A stretch of DNA of 40,357 nucleotides from NCBI GenBank assembly GCA_017429325.1, contig JAFRPC010000040.1, forward strand, positions 1 to 40,357. Reading direction: 5' to 3'. Each line of letters starts with the position of its first letter. Positions within the stretch are counted from its first letter, which is position 1. Shown piece after piece: positions 24,638 to 34,009 of this stretch. This stretch comes from Oscillospiraceae bacterium. Its GTDB lineage: Bacteria; Bacillota; Clostridia; Oscillospirales; Oscillospiraceae. The notes beneath the pieces were generated by a model that worked only from the letters and a program-made list of their open reading frames with translations, searched no databases and was not told the origin of the DNA. Position numbers and translations under genes: made by a program.

Positions 24638-24660
24638 GACGCGGCGTTTTTTTCTATGCG
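24638..24660 (-). terminator. Right arm of the IS-split terminator
   Basis: This arm is complementary to 22845-22866. It lies 10 bases from the fruA stop (24671). Read from either gene, only one arm is now reached before the IS, so both the esterase and fruA transcripts may read into the element. Confidence 0.75.
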
Positions 24661-24670
24661 AGGGCAGCGC

Positions 24671-26653
24671 TCAGCGCTTGTTCTTTTTCAGCAGGCTCAG
24701 AATCAAAGCGCCGACCACGGAGCCCACCAGCAGGGACACGATGTACATCAGCGGCTCGCCCACGGTGGGGAAGACGAAGACGCCGCCGTGAGGCGCACGC
24801 AGGGTGCAGCCGAAGGCCATGGACAGACCGCCGGCCACAGCGGAGCCAACCATGCAGGAGGGGATGACGCGGATGGGGTCCGCCGCCGCGTAGGGGATGG
24901 CGCCCTCGGAGATGAAGCAGAGGCCCATGATGTAGTTCACGAAGCCGTTGTTCCGCTCCTCCACGGTCCACTTCTTGGGGAAGAAGGTGGTGGACAGGGC
25001 GATGACGATGGGAGGCACCATGCCGCCGACCATGACGGCCGCCATGATCATGAAGCCGGTGGGATCTTCATTGTTGGCGGTAGACAGCGCGCCGGTACCG
25101 AAGAGGTAAGCCGCCTTGTTGATGGGACCGCCCATATCCACGGACATCATGCCGCCCAGGACGAGGCCCAGCACGATCTTGGAGGCGCCGCCCATGGAGT
25201 TCAGCAGATCGGCGATCCAGGTGTTGAGGGCGCCCATGATCGGGTTGATCAGCAGCATGAACAGGCCGACCAGCAGGGAACCGAAGAGAGGATACACCAG
25301 CATGGGACGGATGCCGTCCATGGCCTTGGGCATCCATGTGGTGGCCTTCTTCAGCAGCAGGACCACATAGCCTGCCACGAAGCCGGCCAGCAGAGCCGCC
25401 AGGAAGCCGCCGGAGACGGACATGCTGCTCATGGCCGCGGAAGCGCCGTCGGGATCACCCTTCTGGATAAGCTCTACAAGCGCTTTGATCGCTTTGAAGG
25501 AGAGACCGGAGGAGGCCAGGGCGCCGCCGACGAAGCCGGGGGCGAGGCCCGGACGGTCCGCGATGGACATGGCGATGAAGCCGGCCAGCACGGGCAGCAT
25601 AAAGCCGAAGGCAGCCTCGCCGATCTTCTTGAGGACGGCCGCCAGGAAGGTGTTGGTGCCGAAGGTGCCGGGGTTGATGGCGTAGTTGTCGAAGAGGAAG
25701 GCCAGGGCAATCAGAATGCCGCCGCCCACCACGAAGGGAAGCATGTGGGAAACGCCATTCATCAGGTGCTTATAGATGGAGCTGCCGAAGCTCTGATTGC
25801 CCAGGGAGCCCTCGGGGGCGCTGCCGCCGCTCTTGGAATGGTAGATGGGGGCCTTGCCCTCGGTGACGCGCTTGATCAGCTCCTCGGGCTTGTGGATGCC
25901 GTCGGCCACACGGGTGACGACCACGGGCTTGCCGTCGAAGCGGTCCATCTCCACGTTCTTGTCCGCGGCGATGACGATGCCCTCACAGGCGGCGATCTCC
26001 TCCTTGGTCAGGACGTTCTTGGCGCCGTCGGAGCCGTTGGTCTCGACCTTGATGGGAATGCCCAGGGTCAGGCCGGCCTTCTGCAGATTCTCTGCGGCCA
26101 TGTAGGTGTGGGCGATGCCGGTGGGGCAGGCGGTAACGGCCAGGACCTTGTAGCCGTTGCCGCCGATCTTCTCCTCGGTGAAGCTCTTGTTGCCGAAGTT
26201 GGCCTGCTCGGCCTGGTCGATGAGGGCCAGCAGCTCCTCCTCGGAGCCCGCCTTGCGCAGCTTCTCCACAAAGCCCTCGTCGGCCAGCAGGGTCATCATC
26301 CGGGCCAGGATGTCCACGTGCAGGCTGCCGTTCATGGGGGCCGCGATCATGACGAAGAGGTCGGACTTGTCGTCGTCGTCCTCGTTGTAGAGCAGCGGCT
26401 CAGCGGTGCGGACCAGGGCCAGGCTGGGCCGGGTGACGACATCCGTCTTGGCGTGGGGGACTACGATGCCGTTCCCGACGTAGGTGGAAAATTCCTCCTC
26501 CCGAGCGTAGATGGCCTTCTTGTAGGCGGCCTTGTCGGTGATGTTGCCGTGCGTGACCTGGAGGTCTACCAGCTTGTCGATGACCTGAGCCTTGTTGGCA
26601 GCTTTCACGTTGACAGCCGTCGCCTGACGGGAAAACAGTTCAATCAGTCTCAT
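24671..26653 (-). CDS. fruA: Fructose PTS enzyme EIIABC
   Basis: The 660-residue protein fuses three modules: EIIA (about 1-150, phospho-His67 in 'NGIVVPHAK'), EIIB (about 168-265, phospho-Cys177 in 'VLAVTACPTGIAHTYMA') and the EIIC membrane domain (about 290-655, about nine helices, 'GGPINKAAYLFG'). It takes up fructose and releases fructose-1-phosphate in the cytoplasm. The start at 26653 follows AAAGGAGAG. It is the last gene of ptsH-ptsI-fruK-fruA, all on the minus strand. The whole phosphorelay for fructose is therefore encoded together. Confidence 0.95.
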   Translation of the reverse strand: MRLIELFSRQATAVNVKAANKAQVIDKLVDLQVTHGNITDKAAYKKAIYAREEEFSTYVGNGIVVPHAKTDVVTRPSLALVRTAEPLLYNEDDDDKSDLFVMIAAPMNGSLHVDILARMMTLLADEGFVEKLRKAGSEEELLALIDQAEQANFGNKSFTEEKIGGNGYKVLAVTACPTGIAHTYMAAENLQKAGLTLGIPIKVETNGSDGAKNVLTKEEIAACEGIVIAADKNVEMDRFDGKPVVVTRVADGIHKPEELIKRVTEGKAPIYHSKSGGSAPEGSLGNQSFGSSIYKHLMNGVSHMLPFVVGGGILIALAFLFDNYAINPGTFGTNTFLAAVLKKIGEAAFGFMLPVLAGFIAMSIADRPGLAPGFVGGALASSGLSFKAIKALVELIQKGDPDGASAAMSSMSVSGGFLAALLAGFVAGYVVLLLKKATTWMPKAMDGIRPMLVYPLFGSLLVGLFMLLINPIMGALNTWIADLLNSMGGASKIVLGLVLGGMMSVDMGGPINKAAYLFGTGALSTANNEDPTGFMIMAAVMVGGMVPPIVIALSTTFFPKKWTVEERNNGFVNYIMGLCFISEGAIPYAAADPIRVIPSCMVGSAVAGGLSMAFGCTLRAPHGGVFVFPTVGEPLMYIVSLLVGSVVGALILSLLKKNKR

Positions 26654-26723
26654 AGGTTCTCTCCTTTACGAATTATTTTCACGCATCCGTTCGCAGAGGG
26701 CTGCGGACGGAAAAATGAACGGA

Positions 26724-27626
26724 TCAAAGGGTTGCCAGCAATTGTTCGATCAGGGGCTTCTCGGCCAGGCCCAGGGAGAAGGCTGTGGCGGAGCCGGTGG
26801 CGGTGCCCAGCTTGAGAGCATAGCCGTAGTCGCCGGTCTGGAGCCAGCCCGCCAGGAAACCGGCCACCATAGAGTCGCCGGCGCCTACGGAGTTCAGCAC
26901 CTTGCCCTTGGGACAGCCGATGCGGTGGGTCCCGCCCTTCTCGTCCAGCAGCAGGGCGCCGTCTCCGGCCATAGAGATCAGGATGTTCCGACCGCCCATC
27001 TCCTGGAGCTTTCTGGCGCAGTCCACAATTTCTTCGTCGGTCTTCAGCACCTTGCCGAAGATCTCCCCCAGCTCGTGGTTGTTGGGCTTGATGAGGAAGG
27101 GGTGGTATTTGAGCACGTTCACCAGCAGGTCCTTAGTGGCGTCCACGGCGATGGGGATGCCCCTGCCGTCCAGCCGGGCCATAATGCGCTCGTAGGTGTC
27201 GCCGGGCAGGCACTTGGGGATGGAACCCGAGAGGACCAGCACGTCCCCGGGGCCGATGGCGTCCAGCTTTTGGTACAGGGTCTCCATGTCGGCCTCGGTG
27301 ATGACCGGGCCGATGCCGTTGATCTCGGTCTCCTCGGCGGCCTTGACCTTGACGTTGATGCGGGTCATGCCCTCCTTCACATGGATCAGGTCGGTCTTCA
27401 GGCCCATCTGGTGCAGGCCCTTTTCAAAGCCCTCGCCGATGAAGCCCGCCACAAAGCCCAGGGCCACGGTGTCGAAGCCCAGGGTCCGCAGGACGTTGGA
27501 CACATTGATGCCCTTGCCGCCGAACTGGAACTCCTCGCTCTCGTTGCGGTTGATCTCGCCGGGGCGAAGCTGCGGGAAGTGGACGACGTAGTCAATGGCG
27601 GGGTTGAAGGTCACGGTATAGAGCAT
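26724..27626 (-). CDS. fruK: 1-phosphofructokinase
   Basis: The 300-residue PfkB-family kinase has 'FGGKGINVSNVLRTLG' (PfkB signature 1, about residues 35-50) and 'NSVGAGDSMVAGFLAG' (signature 2, catalytic Asp, about 245-260). It phosphorylates fructose-1-phosphate to fructose-1,6-bisphosphate, acting directly after FruA. The ATG at 27626 follows AAGGAGG. The spacing to fruA is 70 bases. Confidence 0.94.
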   Translation of the reverse strand: MLYTVTFNPAIDYVVHFPQLRPGEINRNESEEFQFGGKGINVSNVLRTLGFDTVALGFVAGFIGEGFEKGLHQMGLKTDLIHVKEGMTRINVKVKAAEETEINGIGPVITEADMETLYQKLDAIGPGDVLVLSGSIPKCLPGDTYERIMARLDGRGIPIAVDATKDLLVNVLKYHPFLIKPNNHELGEIFGKVLKTDEEIVDCARKLQEMGGRNILISMAGDGALLLDEKGGTHRIGCPKGKVLNSVGAGDSMVAGFLAGWLQTGDYGYALKLGTATGSATAFSLGLAEKPLIEQLLATL

Positions 27627-27654
27627 AGTCGTTCCTCCTTAGTAGAAAATCGAA

Positions 27655-27690
27655 CCCCGCCGGACTGCGCGGTGGGCTTGCTCGGCGGGG
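27655..27690 (-). repeat. GC-rich hairpin between ptsI and fruK
   Basis: CCCCGCCG (27655-27662) and CGGCGGGG (27683-27690) pair with a 20-base loop. There is no T-run, so it is more likely an mRNA stability or processing element than a terminator. Confidence 0.5.
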
Positions 27691-27705
27691 CGTGGGTCGC
27701 TGGGA

Positions 27706-29361
27706 TCAGCTTTCCAGCTTTTCCAGGGTGCAGGTCTTGGCAATGGACTTGCGGATGGCGGCCCGGAGGGGCAGCACGGAGGAGGGGGAGACCGAGAGCT
27801 CGTCGATGCCGATGGCCAGGAAGGTCTCCAGCAGGCTCAGGTCCGCGCCTAACTCGCCGCAGATGCCGATCCAGATGCCCGCGGCGTGGGCCGCGTCGGC
27901 GGCGATCTTCAGAGCCCGCAGGACGGCGGGATGGTGCGGGTCAAAGAACTTGCCCAAATCGTTGGCCTGACGGTCGCAGGCCAGGGTGTACTGGGTCAGG
28001 TCGTTGGTGCCCACCGAGAAGAAGTCTACCTCTCTCGCCAGGGCGTCCGCCACAAAGATGGAGGCGGGGGTCTCGATCATGATGCCGACCTCGGTGTCGG
28101 GGTTGTAGGGGATACCCTCTTTGTCCAGCTCGGCCATGACCTTGGCGCAGGCCCGCTTGCACTCCTTGACCTCCCAGACGGAGGTGATCATCGGGAACAT
28201 GATGGCGACCTTGCCGTAGGCGGAAGCCCGGTAGAGGGCCCGGAGCTGGGTGCGGAAGATCTCAGGGCGGTTCAGGCAGATGCGGATGGCCCGGACGCCT
28301 AAGGCGGGGTTCTCTTCCTTCTTCATGTCGAAGTAGGCCACCTGCTTGTCGGCGCCGATGTCCAGGGTGCGGATGACCACGCGCTTGCCCTTCAGACCCT
28401 CGGCCACGGCCTTGTAGGCCCGGAACTGGGTCTCCTCGTCGGGGAAGTCGCTGGCCTTGAGGTAGAGGAACTCGGAGCGGAACAGGCCGATGCCCTGGCC
28501 GTCGTTGCTGATGACCGCGGGCAGGTCGTCCGGAGAGCCGATGTTGCAATAGACCAGGATCTCGCGGCCGTCCAGGGTCACGTCCTCCTTGCCCTTCATG
28601 GTGTCCATGAGGATCTTCATTTCCTGCTGCTTCTTCAGCTTGGTCTCGAAGGCCGCCAGGGTGATCTCGTCGGGCTCCAGGGCTACCTTGCCGGTCTCAC
28701 CGTCGATGTAGGCGGTGCGGCCCTCCATTTCCTTCTTAAGCGCTTCGCCTAAGCCGCAGATGGCGGGAATGCCCATGGTGCGGGCCAGAATGGCGGTGTG
28801 GGAGTTGCCGGAGCCGCCCTGGGTCATAAAGCCCAGGATCTTGGACTTGTCCAGCTGCAGGGTCTCGGAGGGGGCCAGGTCGTCGGCGGCAAGGACCACG
28901 GGGACCTCGGAGTCGATGCCGCCCTCCACGACGCCCATGAGGTTGTTAAGGATGCGGGCGGTCACGTCCTTGATGTCGGCGGCCCTGGCCCGCATATAGG
29001 CGTCCTCCATAGCTGCGAACATGGCGGAGAACTGCTCACCGGCCTGCTGCACGGCGTATTCCATGTTGCACTGCTCGGACTCAAGGGTGTCCATCATGCA
29101 CTCCACAAAGTCCTCGTCCTCCACGAACATGGCGTGGGTCTCAAAGAGGACGGCGGCCTCGTCGCCGGCCTCCTCGCGGCACTTGTCCGCCAGCCGGTTG
29201 AGCTGCTCGATGGATTTCTCCTGGGCCTCGGTCAGGCGGGCCTTTTCGGCCTCCAGGTCGGTGACGGTCTGCTTGGTGACGGTGGCGTCGGAGCGGCGGA
29301 AGAAGTAGATGGGGCCGCTGGTGACGCCCTTGGAAACGCCTTTGCCTTGTAACAGAATCAT
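27706..29361 (-). CDS. ptsI: PTS enzyme I (PEP-protein phosphotransferase)
   Basis: The 551-residue protein has the phosphohistidine site in 'GGSGNSHTAILARTMGIPA' (about residue 186) and the PEP-binding C-terminal barrel signature 'DFFSVGTNDLTQYTLACDRQ' (about 445). It moves phosphate from PEP to HPr for every PTS in the cell. The ATG at 29361 follows AGGAGG. The longer frame to 29472 reads through the hairpin repeat and is not real. Confidence 0.96.
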   Translation of the reverse strand: MILLQGKGVSKGVTSGPIYFFRRSDATVTKQTVTDLEAEKARLTEAQEKSIEQLNRLADKCREEAGDEAAVLFETHAMFVEDEDFVECMMDTLESEQCNMEYAVQQAGEQFSAMFAAMEDAYMRARAADIKDVTARILNNLMGVVEGGIDSEVPVVLAADDLAPSETLQLDKSKILGFMTQGGSGNSHTAILARTMGIPAICGLGEALKKEMEGRTAYIDGETGKVALEPDEITLAAFETKLKKQQEMKILMDTMKGKEDVTLDGREILVYCNIGSPDDLPAVISNDGQGIGLFRSEFLYLKASDFPDEETQFRAYKAVAEGLKGKRVVIRTLDIGADKQVAYFDMKKEENPALGVRAIRICLNRPEIFRTQLRALYRASAYGKVAIMFPMITSVWEVKECKRACAKVMAELDKEGIPYNPDTEVGIMIETPASIFVADALAREVDFFSVGTNDLTQYTLACDRQANDLGKFFDPHHPAVLRALKIAADAAHAAGIWIGICGELGADLSLLETFLAIGIDELSVSPSSVLPLRAAIRKSIAKTCTLEKLES

Positions 29362-29410
29362 GGTGATACCTCCTGTGTGATTGATAAAAAAGAGACAGGG
29401 GCGGTTCAAA

Positions 29411-29459
29411 GCACAGGGGACGGTTCTCTGTGCAGAGCACAGAGAACCGTCCCCTGTGC
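29411..29459 (-). repeat. Perfect 23-bp inverted repeat between ptsH and ptsI
   Basis: Arms 29411-29433 and 29437-29459 are exact reverse complements with a three-base loop (AGA). A partial third copy of the tip (TCCCCTGTGCACGG) follows at 29461-29474. There is no T-run on either strand. It lies wholly inside the 129-base gap between two genes that must be made together. Confidence 0.9.
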
Positions 29460-29490
29460 ATCCCCTGTGCACGGTCTGTGCGCAGACGGC

Positions 29491-29751
29491 TTACAGGTTC
29501 TCTTCCAGGAACTTGCGGACTTCCTCGATGGCCTTGTCCTCGTCGGGACCTTCGGCACCAATGGTGATGGTGTGGCCGCTCTTGATGCCCATGCTCATGA
29601 CCTTCATGAGCTGGGAAGCCTTGACGGTGTTGCCGTCCTTGGAGATGGTGACGACGGTGTCGCCGAAGCCCTTGCAGAGCTTGGCAAACATGCCGGCGGG
29701 CCGGGCATGGATGCCCAGCGGGTCCTTGATGGTATAGTCAAACTGCTTCAT
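29491..29751 (-). CDS. ptsH: HPr phosphocarrier protein
   Basis: The 86-residue protein has the His15 site in 'PLGIHARPAG' and the usual HPr length and fold pattern. It carries phosphate from enzyme I to EIIA. The segment that normally reads KSIMGVMSLG around regulatory Ser46 here reads SQLMKVMSMG. Aligned on the M-V-M-S-G pattern, the Ser46 position is Gln and a Ser sits one residue earlier, so control by HPr kinase may differ. It is the first gene of the operon. Confidence 0.94.
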   Translation of the reverse strand: MKQFDYTIKDPLGIHARPAGMFAKLCKGFGDTVVTISKDGNTVKASQLMKVMSMGIKSGHTITIGAEGPDEDKAIEEVRKFLEENL

Positions 29752-29795
29752 GTTCCGTTGGCTCCTTTTTTTGATAGATTTTGAACAAGTATAAA

Positions 29796-29809
29796 TGAAA
29801 TCGGTTTCA
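29796..29809 (-). promoter_or_regulatory. LacI/CRE-type operator upstream of ptsH
   Basis: TGAAATCGGTTTCA is a 14-base palindrome matching the LacI-family/CRE consensus TGNAANCGNWNNCA. A possible -10 (TATACT) lies just downstream on the minus strand, so bound repressor would cover the promoter. The same flanked motif (ATAAATGAAA...) occurs at 30008. Confidence 0.78.
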
Positions 29810-29971
29810 TATACTGATTCATTTTCCTTATTATTTTACAATGTTTCCGGAGCAGTGTCTATATGGGAATCTATACAAGAAAACCGTGCACTATTTGTGC
29901 ACATTCACAGTGTCATTGGGGGAATGGCCCAAAGAAACTGACAAATTGCCGAGTAAATCTGCTTTTTCTGC

Positions 29972-30000
29972 TTGCAATCCGGCTGGGTCTGTGGTATGAT
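29972..30000 (+). promoter_or_regulatory. Sigma-A promoter for the sucrose operon
   Basis: TTGCAA (29972-29977), 17 bases and TATGAT (29995-30000) lie just ahead of the operator at 30008, which would sit at about the transcription start. Confidence 0.8.
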
Positions 30001-30007
30001 TTATAAA

Positions 30008-30021
30008 TGAAAACGATTTCA
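30008..30021 (+). promoter_or_regulatory. LacI/CRE-type operator upstream of fructokinase
   Basis: TGAAAACGATTTCA differs from the operator at 29796 by two bases. It lies just after the -10 box of the plus-strand promoter, a place where a LacI-type repressor blocks initiation. The likely ligand is the LacI protein encoded at 32924, though CcpA could use the same site. Confidence 0.8.
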
Positions 30022-30045
30022 AATCAACTACACGGAGGGATTGCA

Positions 30046-30999
30046 ATGCCTGATATTCTGACCGTCGGCGAGCTTCTGATCGACCTGACACAGACCCATG
30101 TGGACGAGGGCTTCGTCCGTCATTTTGCCGCCAATCCCGGCGGTGCGCCCGCCAACGTGGCGGTGGCCGCAGCCAAGTTAGGGGCCTCTGCCGGCTTTGT
30201 GGGCAAGGTGGGCTGCGACACCTTCGGCGCGGACCTGCGGGCCGTGCTGGAGCGCTGGGGCGTGGAGACTGCCGGCCTGTACAGCACCGCCGAGGCGCTG
30301 ACCACCCAGGCTGTCGTCAGCGTGGCACCCTCCGGCGAGCGCTCCTTCGCCTTCTACCGCTCCCCCGGCGCTGACACCCTCCTCACCGAGGAGGAGGTGG
30401 CCCGGGCTATGGGGCGCTGCCCCAAGATCGTCCACTTCGGCTCTGTGAGCCTCACGGCAGAGCCTGCCCGCTCCGCCACTCTGGCGGCGGCCCGGCTGGG
30501 CCGGGCGGGAGGCGCACTGGTGAGCTACGACCCCAACTACCGGGCGAACCTCTGGCCCGACCTGGAGACGGCCCTGACCTGGATGAAGAAGCCCCTGCCC
30601 ATGACCGACATCCTCAAGATCTCCGACGAGGAGCTGCCCCTGCTGACGGACACCGACGAGCCCGAGCGCGGCAGCGCCCTGCTGGCGGAGCTGGGCATCC
30701 GCCTGATCCTCATCACCTTAGGCAGCAAGGGCGTCTTCTACCGCATGGGCGGCAGCACCGGGACCATCCCCGGCATCCGCGTCCAGGTGGCCGACACCAA
30801 CGGCGCGGGGGACACCTTCCACGGCGCCCTGCTCTCCCGGCTGGTCCTGCGGGGCTCCGCGCCGCTGGCGGGGCTCGAGGCGCCGGAGCTGGAGGAGCTG
30901 CTGCGCTTTGCCAACCGGGCCGCCGCCCTGACCTGCACCCGCAGCGGGGCCATCCCCGCTATGCCCACCCTGGAGGAAGTCGAGGCCTTTGCGGGCTGA
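30046..30999 (+). CDS. scrK: Fructokinase (PfkB family)
   Basis: The 317-residue protein has 'NPGGAPANVAVAAAKLG' (substrate and lid region, about residues 30-46) and 'DTNGAGDTFHGALL' (catalytic Asp and anion hole, about 250-263). In a sucrose locus this is fructokinase, making fructose-6-phosphate from the free fructose released by the GH32 and GH13 enzymes. The ATG at 30046 follows GGAGGG. It is the first gene of the plus-strand operon. The substrate is inferred from context. Confidence 0.88.
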   Translation: MPDILTVGELLIDLTQTHVDEGFVRHFAANPGGAPANVAVAAAKLGASAGFVGKVGCDTFGADLRAVLERWGVETAGLYSTAEALTTQAVVSVAPSGERSFAFYRSPGADTLLTEEEVARAMGRCPKIVHFGSVSLTAEPARSATLAAARLGRAGGALVSYDPNYRANLWPDLETALTWMKKPLPMTDILKISDEELPLLTDTDEPERGSALLAELGIRLILITLGSKGVFYRMGGSTGTIPGIRVQVADTNGAGDTFHGALLSRLVLRGSAPLAGLEAPELEELLRFANRAAALTCTRSGAIPAMPTLEEVEAFAG

Positions 31000-31026
31000 G
31001 TGCCCATAGAGAAAAGGAGGTACGCA

Positions 31027-32841
<1,815 letters not shown>

Positions 32842-32860
32842 CAAAGCAGGGCAGGTTTTT

Positions 32861-32890
32861 CCGTGGCGCACACTGTGCGCCGCTACACAA
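32861..32890 (-). repeat. Hairpin repeat, GGCGCAC type (third copy)
   Basis: GGCGCAC / ACT / GTGCGCC (32865-32881) followed by GCTAC. It is identical in stem and loop to 7092-7108 and lies in the gap between the GH13 and LacI genes. Confidence 0.8.
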
Positions 32891-32923
32891 CGATTTTGGT
32901 GAACGAGGAAGGGGGGCGCGGCT

Positions 32924-33907
32924 ATGACCATGAAGGAGTTGGCGAAGCTGGCGGGGGTCTCCCCGGCGGCTGTCAGCCGCTATCTCAACGGCGGCCCCCT
33001 CAGCGAGGAGAAGCGGAGGATCATCCGCTCTGTCATCGAAAAGACCGGCTATCAGCCGGACCCCGCGGCTCAGATGCTCCGCACCCGCAGCACCGACATT
33101 GTGGGACTCATCGTCCCCAAGCTGGACTCCGATTCCGTCTCCCGCCTGGCGGCGGGGGCCTCGGAGGTGCTGGCGGAGGAGGGCTACGCCTGCCAGTTGG
33201 GCGTGGCGCAGGACGACCCGGAGAAGGAGCTCTCCTTCCTCCAGCTCTTCCAGGCCCGCTCCGCCGCCGGGGCCATCCTGATGGGAACGGTGCTGACCCC
33301 CGCGCTGGAGAGCTTTCTCCAGACCACCGCGATGCCCGTGGTGGTGGCAGGTCAGAAATTCAAGGGCGTCCCCTGCGTCTACCACGACGACTACGGCGCG
33401 GCCCTGGAGCTGACGCGCATTGTGCTGGCAAAGGGCCGCTGCAGGCCGGTCTACATCAGCGCACCGGCGCAGGACGCCGCTGCCGGGCAGGCCCGGCTTC
33501 GGGGCGTCCGGGCCGGGCTCACGGAGGCGGGCATGGACCCGAACCTTCCCGTGGAGTACAGCAATTTTGCGGTGGACGGAGGCCGCGCCGCTATGGAGCG
33601 GCTGCTGTCCCGGGTCCCGGACCTGGACGCCGTCCTCTGCGCCACGGACCGAATGGCCTTCGGCGCCATGGAGGTCCTGCGCCGGGCCGGAAAGCGGCTG
33701 CCCCAGGAGGTCAGCATCACCGGCATCGGCGACAACTGGGCCGGGGAGCACATCAAGCCCCATCTGACCACGGCCCGCTTCTACTACAAGACCTGCGGCG
33801 AGACCGCCGCCCGCCTGCTGGTGGAGCAGATGACCCGCGGCGAACGCGCCGACCCCGTCCAGCAGACCATGCTGAGCTATACCATCAAGCAGCGGGAGTC
33901 CGTTTGA
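32924..33907 (+). CDS. LacI-family transcriptional repressor
   Basis: The 327-residue protein has an N-terminal helix-turn-helix (about residues 3-22, 'MKELAKLAGVSPAAVSRYLN') and hinge ('YQPDPAAQMLRTR'). The ligand-binding core (about 58-327) includes 'DLDAVLCATDRMAFGAMEVL' and 'GDNWAG'. It fits the sucrose-operon repressors (ScrR/CscR kind) and probably binds the two 14-bp palindromes at 29796 and 30008, relieving when a sugar or sugar phosphate binds. The ATG at 32924 follows GGGGGG; the one at 32930 is also possible. It lies in the middle of the operon it is thought to control. Confidence 0.9.
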   Translation: MTMKELAKLAGVSPAAVSRYLNGGPLSEEKRRIIRSVIEKTGYQPDPAAQMLRTRSTDIVGLIVPKLDSDSVSRLAAGASEVLAEEGYACQLGVAQDDPEKELSFLQLFQARSAAGAILMGTVLTPALESFLQTTAMPVVVAGQKFKGVPCVYHDDYGAALELTRIVLAKGRCRPVYISAPAQDAAAGQARLRGVRAGLTEAGMDPNLPVEYSNFAVDGGRAAMERLLSRVPDLDAVLCATDRMAFGAMEVLRRAGKRLPQEVSITGIGDNWAGEHIKPHLTTARFYYKTCGETAARLLVEQMTRGERADPVQQTMLSYTIKQRESV

Positions 33908-33914
33908 CACAATC

Positions 33915-33940
33915 GTAGGGGCCGATGCCCACATCGGCCC
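33915..33940 (+). repeat. Hairpin repeat, GGGCCGATG type (copy 1)
   Basis: A GTAG head precedes GGGCCGATG / CCCA / CATCGGCCC (33919-33940), just after the LacI stop. Confidence 0.85.
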
Positions 33941-33964
33941 TCGCTGCGAACGGAGTCCGTGATA

Positions 33965-33989
33965 GGGCCGATGTGGGCATCGGCCCCTG
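33965..33989 (-). repeat. Hairpin repeat, GGGCCGATG type (copy 2, inverted)
   Basis: GGGCCGATG / TGGG / CATCGGCCC (33965-33986) is copy 1 in reverse with its head at the right. The two copies are reverse complements over about 25 bases and could form one large cruciform. Confidence 0.85.
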
Positions 33990-34009
33990 CAAAGAAAGGA
34001 AGTGCCTCT

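Noticed and set aside
24620..26815. 731-codon plus-strand frame opposite fruA
   Set aside because: Its sequence is Gly/Ala/His/Asp/Gln-rich shadow of fruA, which has intact PTS motifs and a ribosome site.
29886..29902. GTGCA...TGCAC palindrome in the divergent pts/scr region as an operator
   Set aside because: Only five bases per arm and not repeated elsewhere; the two 14-base LacI-type sites explain the region better.
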